In this document: one piece after another, positions 8,285-18,199 of the stretch
How positions within the stretch are numbered: position 1 is the first letter of the stretch
How the letters are laid out: the number at the start of each line of letters is the position of its first letter
Notes under the pieces: generated by a model
What the model was told of the DNA's origin: nothing
Seen by the model: the letters and a program-made list of their open reading frames with translations, nothing else
Database searches by the model: none
Position numbers and translations under genes: made by a program
Source: Bremia lactucae
Taxonomy: Eukaryota; Oomycota; Peronosporomycetes; Peronosporales; Peronosporaceae
DNA: 52,317 nucleotides
Assembly (NCBI RefSeq): GCF_004359215.1
Contig: NC_090621.1
Location: 558,015 to 610,331 of the forward strand
Direction of reading: 5' to 3'

Positions 8285-9963
8285 ATGCGGGATAATGATA
8301 GTGCTGCGCCTTCGGCTGCAGTTCGTGCAGCCGCGGGTGACGCACTGCTATCTCTTGCGGTAGACGTTCCGTCTACCGTAGTGTCTTCCACTCGCACAAC
8401 ACTCGATGTTGCGAGTGCACGTGGTGATTCACCACGTGAATACAACCCCTCTTTGGAGGTCGACTACGAGTGCGAGTCGGATGAATTGGCCGACTCGGGG
8501 AGAATGGAACAGTCGCCTGATATCCGTCAGGCGGCTGATTATGAGCCTTCGAATGAGAGGGCTCATTCCGATAGACGTGTAAACAGTCTATTTGGATCCG
8601 ACGATAAGGATGATCCCTCATCGCCCGTACGATCTCCCGTACGGTCTCCCATACGGTCACCTGCACGTGTCTCTGTGCAAGGTGACGACGATGGCGTAAG
8701 CCATCGTAAGAAAAGTCCTTGTGGTACCCCTGCTTCAGTGGGTACCACTCAGGGGAGTGAAGACAGTAAAATGTCTCATCTCGCCCCTGAAAAGAAGCCG
8801 TGGCTTTTGCCAGAAAGGCTCATCAATAGCTTGTCTGGAGAAACTACTCCTCACAATAAATATCCCTTATTTATTGCGACAAAGCTACATGGCCTTGATC
8901 CCAGCGCGAAGAACTTTCGCGCTGAGGAAGATTTCTATCTCGATGCTTTTCTAAAGCATCGATGGTTTAGTGGCAATAATAAGCGAGATAAAGTCTCGCT
9001 TATGCAAGCTTGGAGTGCGTTCATTCGCAATGTTAAAGACATTGGACGCGAAGCTTGGCTTCAAAAACTTAACGCGAATCGCGTTAAGTTTGAGAATAGA
9101 ACTCCAACCGGTGCAAATTATAAATTGCATCGGTTATCACGTGAGGCTGGGCTTCCATGCCTCGCGTGGGGTGATCCCTGTCCGTGTTGTGATGACAACT
9201 CGCACAGAGTAAAAGGAGATGTCTATTCGCTTTTTTTCGCCCTGGGGAAGGGCTCGCATCTCTATTGACATGCGTGATACGATTGAGGTTTTGCAATCAA
9301 TTTACAAGCACCAGGGGCGCGTGTTTTCCGATGGACCTTCTGAACCATCGGATGGGTCTCGTCATACTGACGGACGAGGCCCTCAACGTCAGCAACTAGC
9401 TGGGAACGAGGCTCCCAGCTGTCATGTGAAGGTGGATATCCGCGCCAGCTAAAGAGATCACTCGTTCGCTGCCCCTTCACATCACGGTGGTTTTATATAC
9501 GTTTCACAAGGAAACTGCGACCACCGTGGGAATCCACCAATGGTTGTGGTGGAGGAGGAAAAATTAGATCCGAACCGTGTGACGGATCTAGAGTCAAAAA
9601 TCGACAAAATCGATCGCTTCCTCCATGATTTGGAAAGGGACTTGACCACGAGCGTGGCAAGCGTCGCTCGTTGGAGCAGACGGTGCAGACTCACCATATC
9701 GAGCGGTTAGAAGACCGTTCGAAGAGTGCGTACTCCATGTTGGAGTACGAACGAAAATATCCCGCTCTTTGTGATGAGCTGTCGTCAGCTCATCGCAGTT
9801 TCGAGGAAACTCGGAACCGGCATGAGAAACTCAAGGTTCAACATGAGAATCTGGTTCTCGATCACAAGAATCTTTTAGGGATTCTTAAAAAGGATCTTCA
9901 ATCCGTCCTCGGAAGAAGCCGCGTACTGATGGTACGGGCGGAGCCGACCAACGTAAAATGTAG
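8285..9963 (+). pseudogene. Antisense gene (aORF) of element B, best-preserved copy
   Basis: The start at 8285 (ATG-CGG) is chosen because A, E and F keep it; the open frame itself reaches back to 8192. Residues 1 to about 170 are acidic and Ser/Pro-rich, with VRSPVRSPIRSP repeats. The conserved middle follows (SAKNFRAEEDFYLDAFLKHR, VSLMQAWSAFIRNVKDIGRE, and a Cys cluster LPCLAWGDPCPCC), open to 9268. A T-run near 9231-9237 marks a one-base shift into the frame ending at 9452 (MRDTIEVLQSIYKHQ). After a stop there, the frame goes on to a coiled coil (about 9540-9890; ERLEDRSKSAYSMLEYERKY) and the basic tail RKKPRTDGTGGADQRKM, stop at 9963. Function unknown. It reads opposite to and converges on pol. 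Confidence 0.72.
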
Positions 9964-12900
9964 CATGCGTTCGCATTATACGTGGCAGTTCTATTGCGTA
10001 CGCGTTGCCTCTGCGATGCAGTACACGGAAAGGCCCAATGAACTTGGGTAGTAGTTTACTGCTACCCACATAAGTGACTAAACGCTTAGGTAGGTTTACC
10101 GGAAAGAGTAGCACTAGATCATTAGTTTTAAATGAATGAACATTTGCTCTTCCATGTTTGTCTGCATTCAGTTTCTGTCGGTCCACTGCGTTACCAATGG
10201 AATCCTGAACGAAACGGAATATTGATTCTCGAAATAGCAGAAATTCTTCTGCTGACTCATTTGTTTTGTCTTTTCAGTACACTTGTGCGCACTGCCATGA
10301 GATCTTTCTCATCTTCGATGTCGATTTCTTCGACATCGACATAACCCGCGTCATTGTTAACTTCGACTTGTGATGAACATGAGCCAGAAGTGGTTTTGCT
10401 CGTGCGAGTCCACCCCCCATTGAACTAGAGGATCCCTCTAATTTGGTGGGTATGCGAGGATGGCGTAAGCCATTCACAAAGAACGATGTATGCGTTGTAG
10501 ACGCATGCAACGGATACGATTGGACGTAACCTCGTAGTATCTCTTCGAGGACGCGATTTACGCGTTCTGTTTGACCATCCGTTTCCGGGTGATCAGATGT
10601 TGACATAGTCAGCCGTGTTCCGAGAGATCGGAACACGGATTGCCAGAACTCCGCCGTGAACCGTGGATCCCTATCCGAGCCCAATTTACGGGGTAGACCG
10701 TGGAGTTTGAATACCGTGCGGGCACAGCCCGGAGCCGTAATCGACTTTAGTACTGCAGCAAGATGTACCATCTTGCAGAATATGTCTACAAAATCAAGGA
10801 TTCCATTGTTATTGTGATCGTCTTTGGGAATTTCGAAGACGAAGTCCATATTTACGGACTCCCAACACTCTGCCGGAAGTGGGAGAGGTTGGAGAGGTGC
10901 ACGGTGGGAAGGGATTGGCTTCACCCGTTGACATACCTCGCAAGCACGAATGTACATGCGCACGAACTGATACTGGCGGGGCCAGTAAAAGTCGCGACTT
11001 ACTGTGAGGTAAGTCTTCTCACGTCCACGATGCCCACTTGTCGGTGCATCGTGACACTCATACATGATGCGCAAGCGCAAATCATTGTGAGTTGGGACGA
11101 CGACACGTGGAGTGTCGCCGGCAACGGCTGTATAATACAATAAGCCGTTGCGCGTTGTGTATCGATCGGATGACGATCGATATAAAGCCGTTTAATCTTT
11201 AAAAGATTTATCGGATGGATTCATTAGATCCATTAAACAAAGAAGGTCTTTATCTTCTGTGTAGGCTTTCTTTATGTCTTCAACCAAGGTTGATGACGGG
11301 ACACTCGTAGTGAGTGTTGCAGCAGTGGGATTATTTTCACTGTTGCTGTGCAACGCTGACTCGAAACGAGCCGGCGTGATAATGCATCAGCGACAACATT
11401 AAGTCGTCCTGGTTTATATTCTACGGAGAAATTATACTCCGCGACGAAGGATAGCCACCTCGCCATTCTTTGCGAGAGGTGGCTATCCTTCTTGGTTTAA
11501 TTACAGCCGTGCGTAATGACGCATGGTCCGTATATACGATGAACGGTCTATCTCCTCGGAGAAAGACCTCAATTTAGCCAATGCATTATTTCATGGCAAG
11601 GAGTTCCTTGTCATGCGCTGGGTAATTGCGTTCAGCTGGTTGCAGCTGACGCGATTGGTAACGGACGACGCGTCCCCGCCGTCTGTATCGTATTGCATTA
11701 ATGCGCAGCCGATTGCGAAATCGCTGGCATCACAGACCACATGGAATGGTCTGTTTTGATCTGCAATCGCCAACATAGGCGATTGCATCAAAGCTTTGCT
11801 TGATACCTTCAAACGAACGCTGACAATCAGCGTTCCGTTACCATTTCTCGTTTTCCTTTCTAGAGACGAGAGAGATGGAGTACTTGTGCAAATACGCCGC
11901 TTAACCAAGGAACTTTTTAAGTCCCTTGACATCGACTGAAACTGGCCAGTCGGTAATAGCCTTGATATTTTCGGTATCAGGGCGCAAGCCGTGTTTTCCG
12001 TCGATGCACTCAAGAAGTGGTATTACGCTTGAAGCGAATATACACTTCTTGAGATTTGCGTACAACTTATGCTTTCGCACAAGTGTCAGAACCTGACGAA
12101 CGTGAGTTTTATGAACCTCCACGTCCGTCTTCCCGTCCATGGCCCGGCTATGGACGACAACATCGTCAAAATAACTCGGTGCGAATTCTAGCACCGGTAT
12201 CAACAGATTCGTTACGCATCTGTTGTATGTTGCAGGGGCGTTATTAAGCCCCTGTGGCACCACTAGCCATTTCCAGAGCAACCCACTAGGAGTGCTCACT
12301 ACTGTCTACGGAATGCCGTTCACGCATAAGGATTTGATAGAACCCATCCATCAGATCCATAGACAAAAAGATCGTTCTCTTAGCCATACCATCTATGATT
12401 ACGTTTTTTCTAGGTATCGGCGTTTGAGCCGGTACCGTTGCAGCATTCAGTTTATTGAATGCATGCACTATCCGCCACCCTTCTGTGGCGTTTCGCATAC
12501 AGAAGGTCGAAGAGCTATGTGGGGAGGTTGACTCCCTTACATGGCCCGCTTTTACTCGATCGGCAAAGAATTTATCGATCGCAAGTACTTGTTCACGAGG
12601 CAGTGGCCACTGCGTCATGACACAGTACTTCGAGTCCGCTTTGAGCTCGATCTCATGTCGAGTGCATTTATCCTTGGGCAACTCGCATGGAATTACTTCA
12701 GGAAATACATCCCTGAATTCTATTAAATCCTCGTATAGAGAATTTCTGTTGGATGACTCCCAAGATATTGATTAGTGTATCTTTTAATCCGAGTCTTCAC
12801 ATCGAGGACACTTTCGTCCATCGACGATTTGCTGAGAACCCGTTCGTTTTCTGCAAAAAATACCTCTGACCAAATGTCAATTACGTAATCGTCCTCCGTG

Positions 12901-13061
12901 AAGAGTACGCGGATCTGCTTGATTCTACCATTATGCAGATCTCTCAATAACCGCTTGTGTTCTAGGGTTGATAATTGAGTTATTTCCGAAGTTAACTTCG
13001 GAGGCGCATACAGATTAAGAGTATAAGCGCCTACTCTTGAACCGTTATTAAACCAATACAT
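9875..13061 (-). pseudogene. Pol of element B: RT, RNase H, integrase, C-terminal region
   Basis: Reading from 13061 down: pre-RT region (GAYTLNLYAPPKLTSEITQL), RT at about 12681-11920 with FLSMDLMDGFYQILMRE (first catalytic Asp) and APSYFDDVVVHS (YxDD box), RNase H at about 11790-11270 (FHVVCDASDFAIGCALMQ, EYKPGRLNVVADALSRR). Integrase at 11140-10274 has CHDAPTSGHRGREKTYL and CEVCQRVK (HHCC), NMDFV, SDRDPRFTAEFW and DGQTERVNRVLEE (D, D, E present). The C-terminal region at 10186-9875 holds LLPKFIGPFRVLHRRGNAYA. RT and integrase keep their catalytic residues, but frameshifts near 12290, 11900, 11590 and 11270 break the polyprotein. It acts as the replication and integration enzyme set in intact relatives. 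Confidence 0.85.
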
Positions 13062-13239
13062 TTATTGTCTTGTTTTCTTCCTGGGATTTATCCACAGGCT
13101 GCCGAGGTATTAATCCCTCGGGATGCTGAAGTCTAATCACTTCAACATTAACTATTTGTGGAGATTTCTCCTCAAGTACGTGGGCACCTATTCCCTCAAC
13201 GTCTTTCGACTGTGATTGCGCTATCACAGTCGGGTTACT

Positions 13240-13460
13240 GTTATCGATGCGCCTGTCGCTAGACGCACCGTCATCCTCGTTGAAGGGATGATGCGCTCAA
13301 CATATTCAAGCCTACGACCCTCTAGCGACTGGCGACGAATAAATTTTTTTTGACGCTCCACAGTTCACTAGGGCTCTAAGTGACAGATTGTGCAGAGACA
13401 CATAATGATTGTGTGTCTGGAGCAACTTTAGTCAAGAGTTTTGCAAATTCTCTTAAGGTT
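13240..13460 (-). pseudogene. Protease remnant of element B
   Basis: On the - strand around 13360-13330 the codons read RALVNCGASKK, matching ALVNCGASDKFIQRQ of element E. The residue aligned with the catalytic Asp of aspartic proteases (DSGA/DCGA) is Asn in both. Compared with E, about 450 bp of the protease C-terminal half is missing here and the frame is broken by an A-run near 13345. Confidence 0.5.
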
Positions 13461-13559
13461 GATGGATCAGTAGGGCGTTGCGCCGCTACTGACCCCCGAC
13501 CGTTTTATGGCGGTCCGCCTCGCTGTTGCGATTTCGCAACAACGTCGGATCCGCGACCG

Positions 13560-14530
13560 TTACCCTTTACGGCATTCGGTCCATAACAACGTTTAGTAGC
13601 TCTCGGTACTGGGCGTGGGGCACTACACTCATGAGCATAGTGTCCTAACTTTTGACAGCGATTGCATTTCTGCAATCATTTGTTGTTCGAAAAGCGAGAT
13701 TTCTCGCTTTCGGAATATGAGATGTCCATAGGTTCTGGACCTCCAAGCTCGTGCCGTCTTGGAGGACGATACGATGACGAACTAGCTCGCGCCTATCTGA
13801 AGCTAAAGTCCTCGTTTTCCGCGACGGATATTGCTTCTTCAAACGTATCCGATTCCAAGCAGAACAGGTGGATCTCTACGGGACCATCCGTAAGACCTTG
13901 CATGATTACCGTAATCAACGTGTATTCATGGACTGGGTTATTTGTTATACAACTCGCTACGAGTCATATGTGCTGAACATATGCGTGAACATCACGCTTC
14001 ACTTGCATGGGTTTCAAAAGCTCTGAACGAGCTCTGAACTCAGCCCTTGGTGGTTCAAACGTTTTTTTAAGCCGGGCTTTAAAAGCTTCTAGCGACCCAA
14101 AGACCAATGGGTCGCGCACCTTAAGGCCTAGTGCCCAAGTTTTGGCACGACCTGCCAAATGTGACTGAGGATATGCAACTTGCATTAGCTCGTGGACGAT
14201 ATGACGAGCCGTTATGGCATCGTTCAACTCGACGAACCATCTAAAGAGGGAGCATTTTTCGACTCCCTTATACTTAGAGATGTCTATCTTTAAGGTTCGG
14301 GACGGCACGTGAGCGGCATCCTTTGTACAGGGGTCTGTTCGTGTTGCAACCTCAACAGGTCCCCTGTTGAGAGCCTCGCTGTTTAAGCAAGGCTACCTAC
14401 CCCTTCGCCTCGTCAAGTTCATGTTGTATGAACTTGGCGATGGCTGAATGGAGGGCATCTCTGTTCAAATCGAAGCATGGCCAAGATGGCATAATTCCCT
14501 ACAATCAAATTCATTCGTTCGACCGCTCTC
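13560..14530 (-). pseudogene. Gag of element B (capsid-like region and zinc knuckle)
   Basis: The capsid-like frame is open at 14308-13964 (AGRAKTWALGLKVRDPLVFG, EPPRAEFRARSELLKPMQVK) and ends in a stop at YVQHI, as in element E. A CCHC zinc knuckle, CNRCQKLGHYAHEC (CX2CX4HX4C), is intact at about 13676-13630 in another frame. The N-terminal part (about 14530-14310) is broken by stops. Gag forms the particle and the knuckle binds genomic RNA in this family. No certain start codon. Confidence 0.75.
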
Positions 14531-14637
14531 CTTTCTATGTCACTAAGAAAGGAGAACTACCACGCAAAACGTGATGCGTATTTCCATTATCATCTAACAT
14601 GTCCATGTTTAATGTGGGAAATGTGGTCCTTGGACGG

Positions 14638-14656
14638 ACTACAAAGTGCTACCAGG
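14638..14656 (-). other. Primer-binding site of element B
   Basis: On the - strand the LTR end is followed by CCTGGTAGCACTTTGTAG. The same TGGTAGCACTT follows the 5' LTR of E (40381), and close variants follow those of G (TGGTTGCACTT) and C (TGGTAGTACTT). A TGG start fits pairing with the CCA end of a tRNA; I cannot name the tRNA. Confidence 0.6.
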
Positions 14657-15097
14657 TGAAACGGGGCAATACCGACTTGTACTGCTTCAGTACAAGTCCA
14701 CTTTGCACTGCCTCAGTGCGAGTGGTGCCTCACGTCACTTCACGTACACTAGTACGTGCAGAGGAAGTCTTCTCTTTAAAACACTTGCTTTAAAGAGGAT
14801 AAATTAGAAACTATATTAATATAATCAAGCCCTTCTTGTCTATCTACTTAGAACTAGCGTAATTATAAACTAATACAAAACTTTTACTTAAAGTCTTATC
14901 TATCTTTCTCTTTGCGCGCGTCCAGCGCTGACTGGACCGCGGAGAAAGTAGATATAATGGTCTATATCTACCAATGGATAAGCTTTTTGAATATTACCAT
15001 GTAAAGTAATATTCTCCAACTATTATATACCTTTTAGATAATATATTTATTAACAATTTACAGTTGTTAATTTCATGTAATGATAGACCCCGCTACA
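14657..15097 (-). repeat. 5' LTR of element B (441 bp)
   Basis: It runs from TGAAACGGGGC to ACCCCGCTACA on the + strand, with one changed base in each terminus compared with TGTAACGGGG. It aligns with the LTR at 7701 and has the same hairpins near 14675-14728. The primer-binding site abuts it. Confidence 0.85.
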
Positions 15098-15121
15098 GTG
15101 GCCGCATTAAGACGTGCCCGC
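15098..15121 (+). repeat. Last 24 bp of a C-type LTR, cut by element B
   Basis: GTGGCCGCATTAAGACGTGCCCGCCTACA-like sequence matches the ends of the C-type LTRs at 27164-27188 and 39405-39428. The first five bases GTGGC are the candidate target duplication of element B. Confidence 0.6.
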
Positions 15122-15729
15122 CTACAACAAATGTCGACGGCTTGCGATCAAATACTTGTAGAATCAGCACGACATCTATAATCTTCCAGCTGCGATTATG
15201 GACGCATTTTGAATATCAACGATGGATCGCTATCAAGTGGGAAACTTCTATTTGAGACTTGCAAATCGATGTGAAACTCATGGAAAGGGCGACTACAAGG
15301 CAAAGTGGCTATCGATGATTTGCCGAATTCATACGATGAGAAGCTTTTCATCATTATGGAATCGAATAGATGCTGTCACGAATTCGCTGCATCTATTTTT
15401 AGAACAACTTTATGTGCGCTGGAAGAACGATCAAGCTTATTCTACAGCCCTCGTACTCATTGTATTAAACTATAATTCAAGCCGGCAAACCTGAACATGT
15501 AACTCCGATGTCTCAAAGTGAAAAGATTTATATCTTGAAAATCTTCTCGCTATTGTGAAGCCTATCCCGGTAAACATAGATAACGCGTTGGACGAATATG
15601 GTCTAGCTAAAAGTATTTTAAATTTGAATAAATAGTTGGTTGTTAATAACAAATTAAAGTTTAATTTGTGCAAGTTGCTTAAGTACTCGTTCATATTGTT
15701 GTTATTGAAAGTAATTGGTATATATGGTG
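15122..15729. other. Unassigned stretch
   Basis: The first bases (GTCGACGGC) resemble the sequence after the C-type LTR at 39429 (GTCGACGCC), so this may be C-type leader. A 90-codon frame at 15222-15494 (HGKGDYKAKWLSMICRIHTM) matches nothing I recognise. From about 15500 the DNA becomes AT-rich. No gene can be supported. Confidence 0.4.
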
Positions 15730-16060
15730 CCCGTTCCGCTAAAACTGCTTCAGTGCTAACCGACCTGCACTGATATTATCAACGAAGGTGAGGTGCCTAC
15801 AAATGCTTTCGAAGTAGCCGGCCGGCACTGATATTACGAAGAAAGGTGTGGTGCCTCCAAATACTTCACGTACGTGACGTGCAGTAGAAGTTTTCAAGCT
15901 GGAGAGCTTGGATTGGCTACTGAAGGGCGATACTAAGATGTCTCAGTACAAAGAAGAATCAAAGCTGTATTTAAAGAAGCAAGTTCCTTAGTAGAAATGT
16001 TCTTCACTGACTTAGTATATTTTTAAAATTTGTATTACAATTCATTGCTGTCGTCGTATT
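15730..16060 (-). repeat. LTR-like fragment with a short tandem duplication
   Basis: GTGCCCGTTCCG and the CTTCACGTACGTGACGTGCAG block resemble the ends of the reversed A- and G-type LTRs. Inside, a unit of about 60 bp (GCACTGATATTA...GGTGCCT.CAAAT.CTTC) occurs twice, at about 15766-15816 and 15825-15880, with several differences. Too diverged to assign to a family. Confidence 0.4.
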
Positions 16061-16068
16061 GCGCATTA

Positions 16069-16387
16069 TGTAGGTGGGCGCTACTATAGCAGCCACACTC
16101 TTCTTAGGCACACACCTTCAGGTACAGTGAGAAAGCGACTTAACCGTCTTCTCTCACGTGCGGTGAGATGAATGGTGGGCGCCTCAGCGACCTCACCAAA
16201 CGAGCTAAGTACCGTAGTACAAGTGTCGTCACGGAGGCGGTAACCCGGCTTCACGTGCGTAACTGCTATCTAAGAAGTAATTTTAAGATTTACAGTTCAC
16301 CGAGTTAATTATAAATACTGTTAACCAATCAATAGATGCTACCTCTGTGGGTGTGCACCGTACATTGCGAGCGATATTTTCTGCATA
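16069..16387 (-). repeat. Truncated C-type LTR, cut by element G
   Basis: On the - strand it ends ...GTAGCGCCCACCTACA (16069 side) and shares the GGTGAGGTCGCTGAGGCGCCCACC and ACATTGCGAGC blocks with the other C-type LTRs. It stops at 16387 where the LTR of element G starts, so G is inserted into it. Confidence 0.65.
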
Positions 16388-16913
16388 TGTAACGGAGTGT
16401 CCCGTTTCATATATTTTAATTTCTTATGAGAAAAGTAAAAAGTACTATTCTTGTTAGAAAATATAAATATCATTTCCTGTAATGGAATTTATTAATTTGT
16501 TTCCTATGAAGGGAAACAAATAAAGAAAATCAAATATTACAAAATCTGGTAATATTGATGCAATAGGACATTTCTTCTATTGATTGGTTAATTTAAGTTT
16601 TAGTATACCCCGCCAATCTAATAAGACACGATTGTGCGGAACGCAAGTAGGCGCCTTACATGGTTAATTATTCAAAGAATAAAGTCTGTAAAAGATAGAG
16701 GATCGTTAGGAAGAAACTTTATACATTAATACAATTTTATTTTTTCTCTATTTTAAAGCCTTCGAACGAAGCTTTGGCAGCTAAGACTAATTAGCTACCT
16801 GTATATTTTTCTGCGCGTCGTGTACGTGAAGTACCAGAGCCATCTTACCTTCACTGTAATCAGTGTAGGTTGTCTAGTGTTGTAAACAGTACTAGCAAAG
16901 GGTGCCCGTTACA
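16388..16913 (+). repeat. 5' LTR of element G (526 bp)
   Basis: It runs from TGTAACGGAGTG to GGTGCCCGTTACA and is followed by the primer-binding site. It aligns with 22147-22598 and reversed 22599-23136 (shared CCAATCG/CAATCTA, CACGATTG, CTTTTTCTCTATT blocks). Near its end ACCTTCACTG-TAAT-CAGTGTAGGT forms an imperfect hairpin. Confidence 0.8.
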
Positions 16914-16934
16914 CTTGGTTGCACTTAGTAGTCC
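16914..16934 (+). other. Primer-binding site of element G
   Basis: CTTGGTTGCACTTAGTAGTCC follows the LTR end directly. It is a variant of the TGGTAGCACTT site of the A family, which suggests the same or a related tRNA primer. Confidence 0.5.
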
Positions 16935-16959
16935 GTTCAAAGGCCCACGCATTCCATTC

Positions 16960-18140
16960 AAAATGGACATGTCGGATGAAGGAAGAGGGAGCCTTTAAGC
17001 TCCTCAATACGATTATCACGCAACGCGTGAAAGGTTCACTAATTTGAGTGACCTTAAACGGAGGGCGATCAAACGGATGAGTTCGGTCGTTGGCGGACCA
17101 GCTGCTGGCGCCATGCTGTTCAATCTGAAATAGAGATGATCAACATGCGACCATAGCAGAATTCAAACAGCACGGACTTGGCGGGGCCTAAGAACGTAGC
17201 CTTGCTTGACTAACAAGGTTCTCAACCGAGGAGGTGTTAGAAGAACATGGTGCTTTAACAATTGGAACTGCTGAGACAGCAGCATTTACATGCTGCTAAT
17301 GGACCGACGCTTCCGCGTTGACCCAAAAGCTTAAAGATTAATATCTCATAGTCAAGGCAATCGAAGGTGACAATCTTTAAAGATGGTTCGTCTAAGTTGA
17401 AGGCGCCATTGACGCTTGTCCTATCAGTTATAATGCGACGAAAGTGAAATTGGACATGTCCAACTTAGCCGGACGCGCCAATCTTTGGCCTTAAGCTTCT
17501 CAATGCATTAAGTTTTGGGTCGTATGAGGTTCTTAAGACCCGGCTTGGCCAAATATTCGAACCGCCTAGTGCCGTATTAAGGGCTCGAACTTGGCTTCTA
17601 GATCTGAAGTATGACAAGCATAACCTTCACGCTTATGCCCGGCATTCACGATACCTGGTCAGTTGTATCGTGAGTCATCGATTGATGAACACACGCAAGT
17701 TACTGTGCTCATCAAGTGTCTTGTAGACGGTCCTGTCGAGACCCATCTATTCCGGCTCGAATTCGATTTTCTTCACCAATCTTGTAGCGAGACAAGTAGA
17801 CTTCAGCCTGAAACAGGCTTTCGTCCACCCTGAATCATATCGTTCTCCGAGGCGACAAGAGAACGGAGGTCCAGAATTGTTAAACCTATCGTATATAGAG
17901 CGAGAAACCTCGCTCTTCAAGTTACAAACGATTACAAAAATGTAATCGTTATCAAAAGATGGGCCGCTACGCCTATGAGTGTAGCGCACCATGACCAGGA
18001 CTTAAGAAAATAAGCGAAAAGACCAATATCTCGTTAGAAAAGCGGAGGACGCAGGTTCGACGCTGTTGCAAAATCGCAACAGCGAGGCGTATTGTCAAAG
18101 AATGATTGGGTCAGAAGTTGCGGAACGCCCTACTTTTCCA
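16960..18140 (+). pseudogene. Gag of element G, degenerate
   Basis: Scattered + strand matches to the gag of E and B: GRANLWP for GRAKTWALG at about 17470, and DEHTQVTVLIKCLVDGPVET at about 17680-17745 for EHTLITVIMQGLTDGPVKTH. Stops occur every few codons before 17600. The zinc-knuckle region is not recognisable. It could not be translated into a capsid protein. Confidence 0.6.
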
Positions 18141-18199
18141 GTGACATGTAAGAAATTACAGGCCTTTTGACAAAAGTTGCTCCCTACGCACATAAATTG

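Larger units (their letters stand above)
7701..15097 (-). mobile_element. Element B: near-complete Ty3/gypsy retrotransposon (7.4 kb)
   Basis: On the - strand the order is 5' LTR (14657-15097), primer-binding site, gag, protease remnant, RT, RNase H, integrase, then the antisense aORF, polypurine tract and 3' LTR (7701-8151). It has the best-kept RT and integrase motifs of the window and the longest aORF. The right flank is GTGGC within a C-type LTR. The left flank ends in AGTGC of the abutting LTR, so no matching target duplication is visible. The two LTRs differ at many positions, so this is not a recent insertion. Confidence 0.87.

Noticed and set aside
9671..10051. aORF of B extending to 10051
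   Set aside because: The frame beyond about 9900 is the wrong one: G and H, and another frame in B, continue with RKKPRTDGTG and stop at 9963, so the longer end is a shift artefact.
15222..15494. Possible small gene (90 codons) next to element B
   Set aside because: No relative in the window, no promoter match and no recognisable domain; I left it as unassigned sequence.
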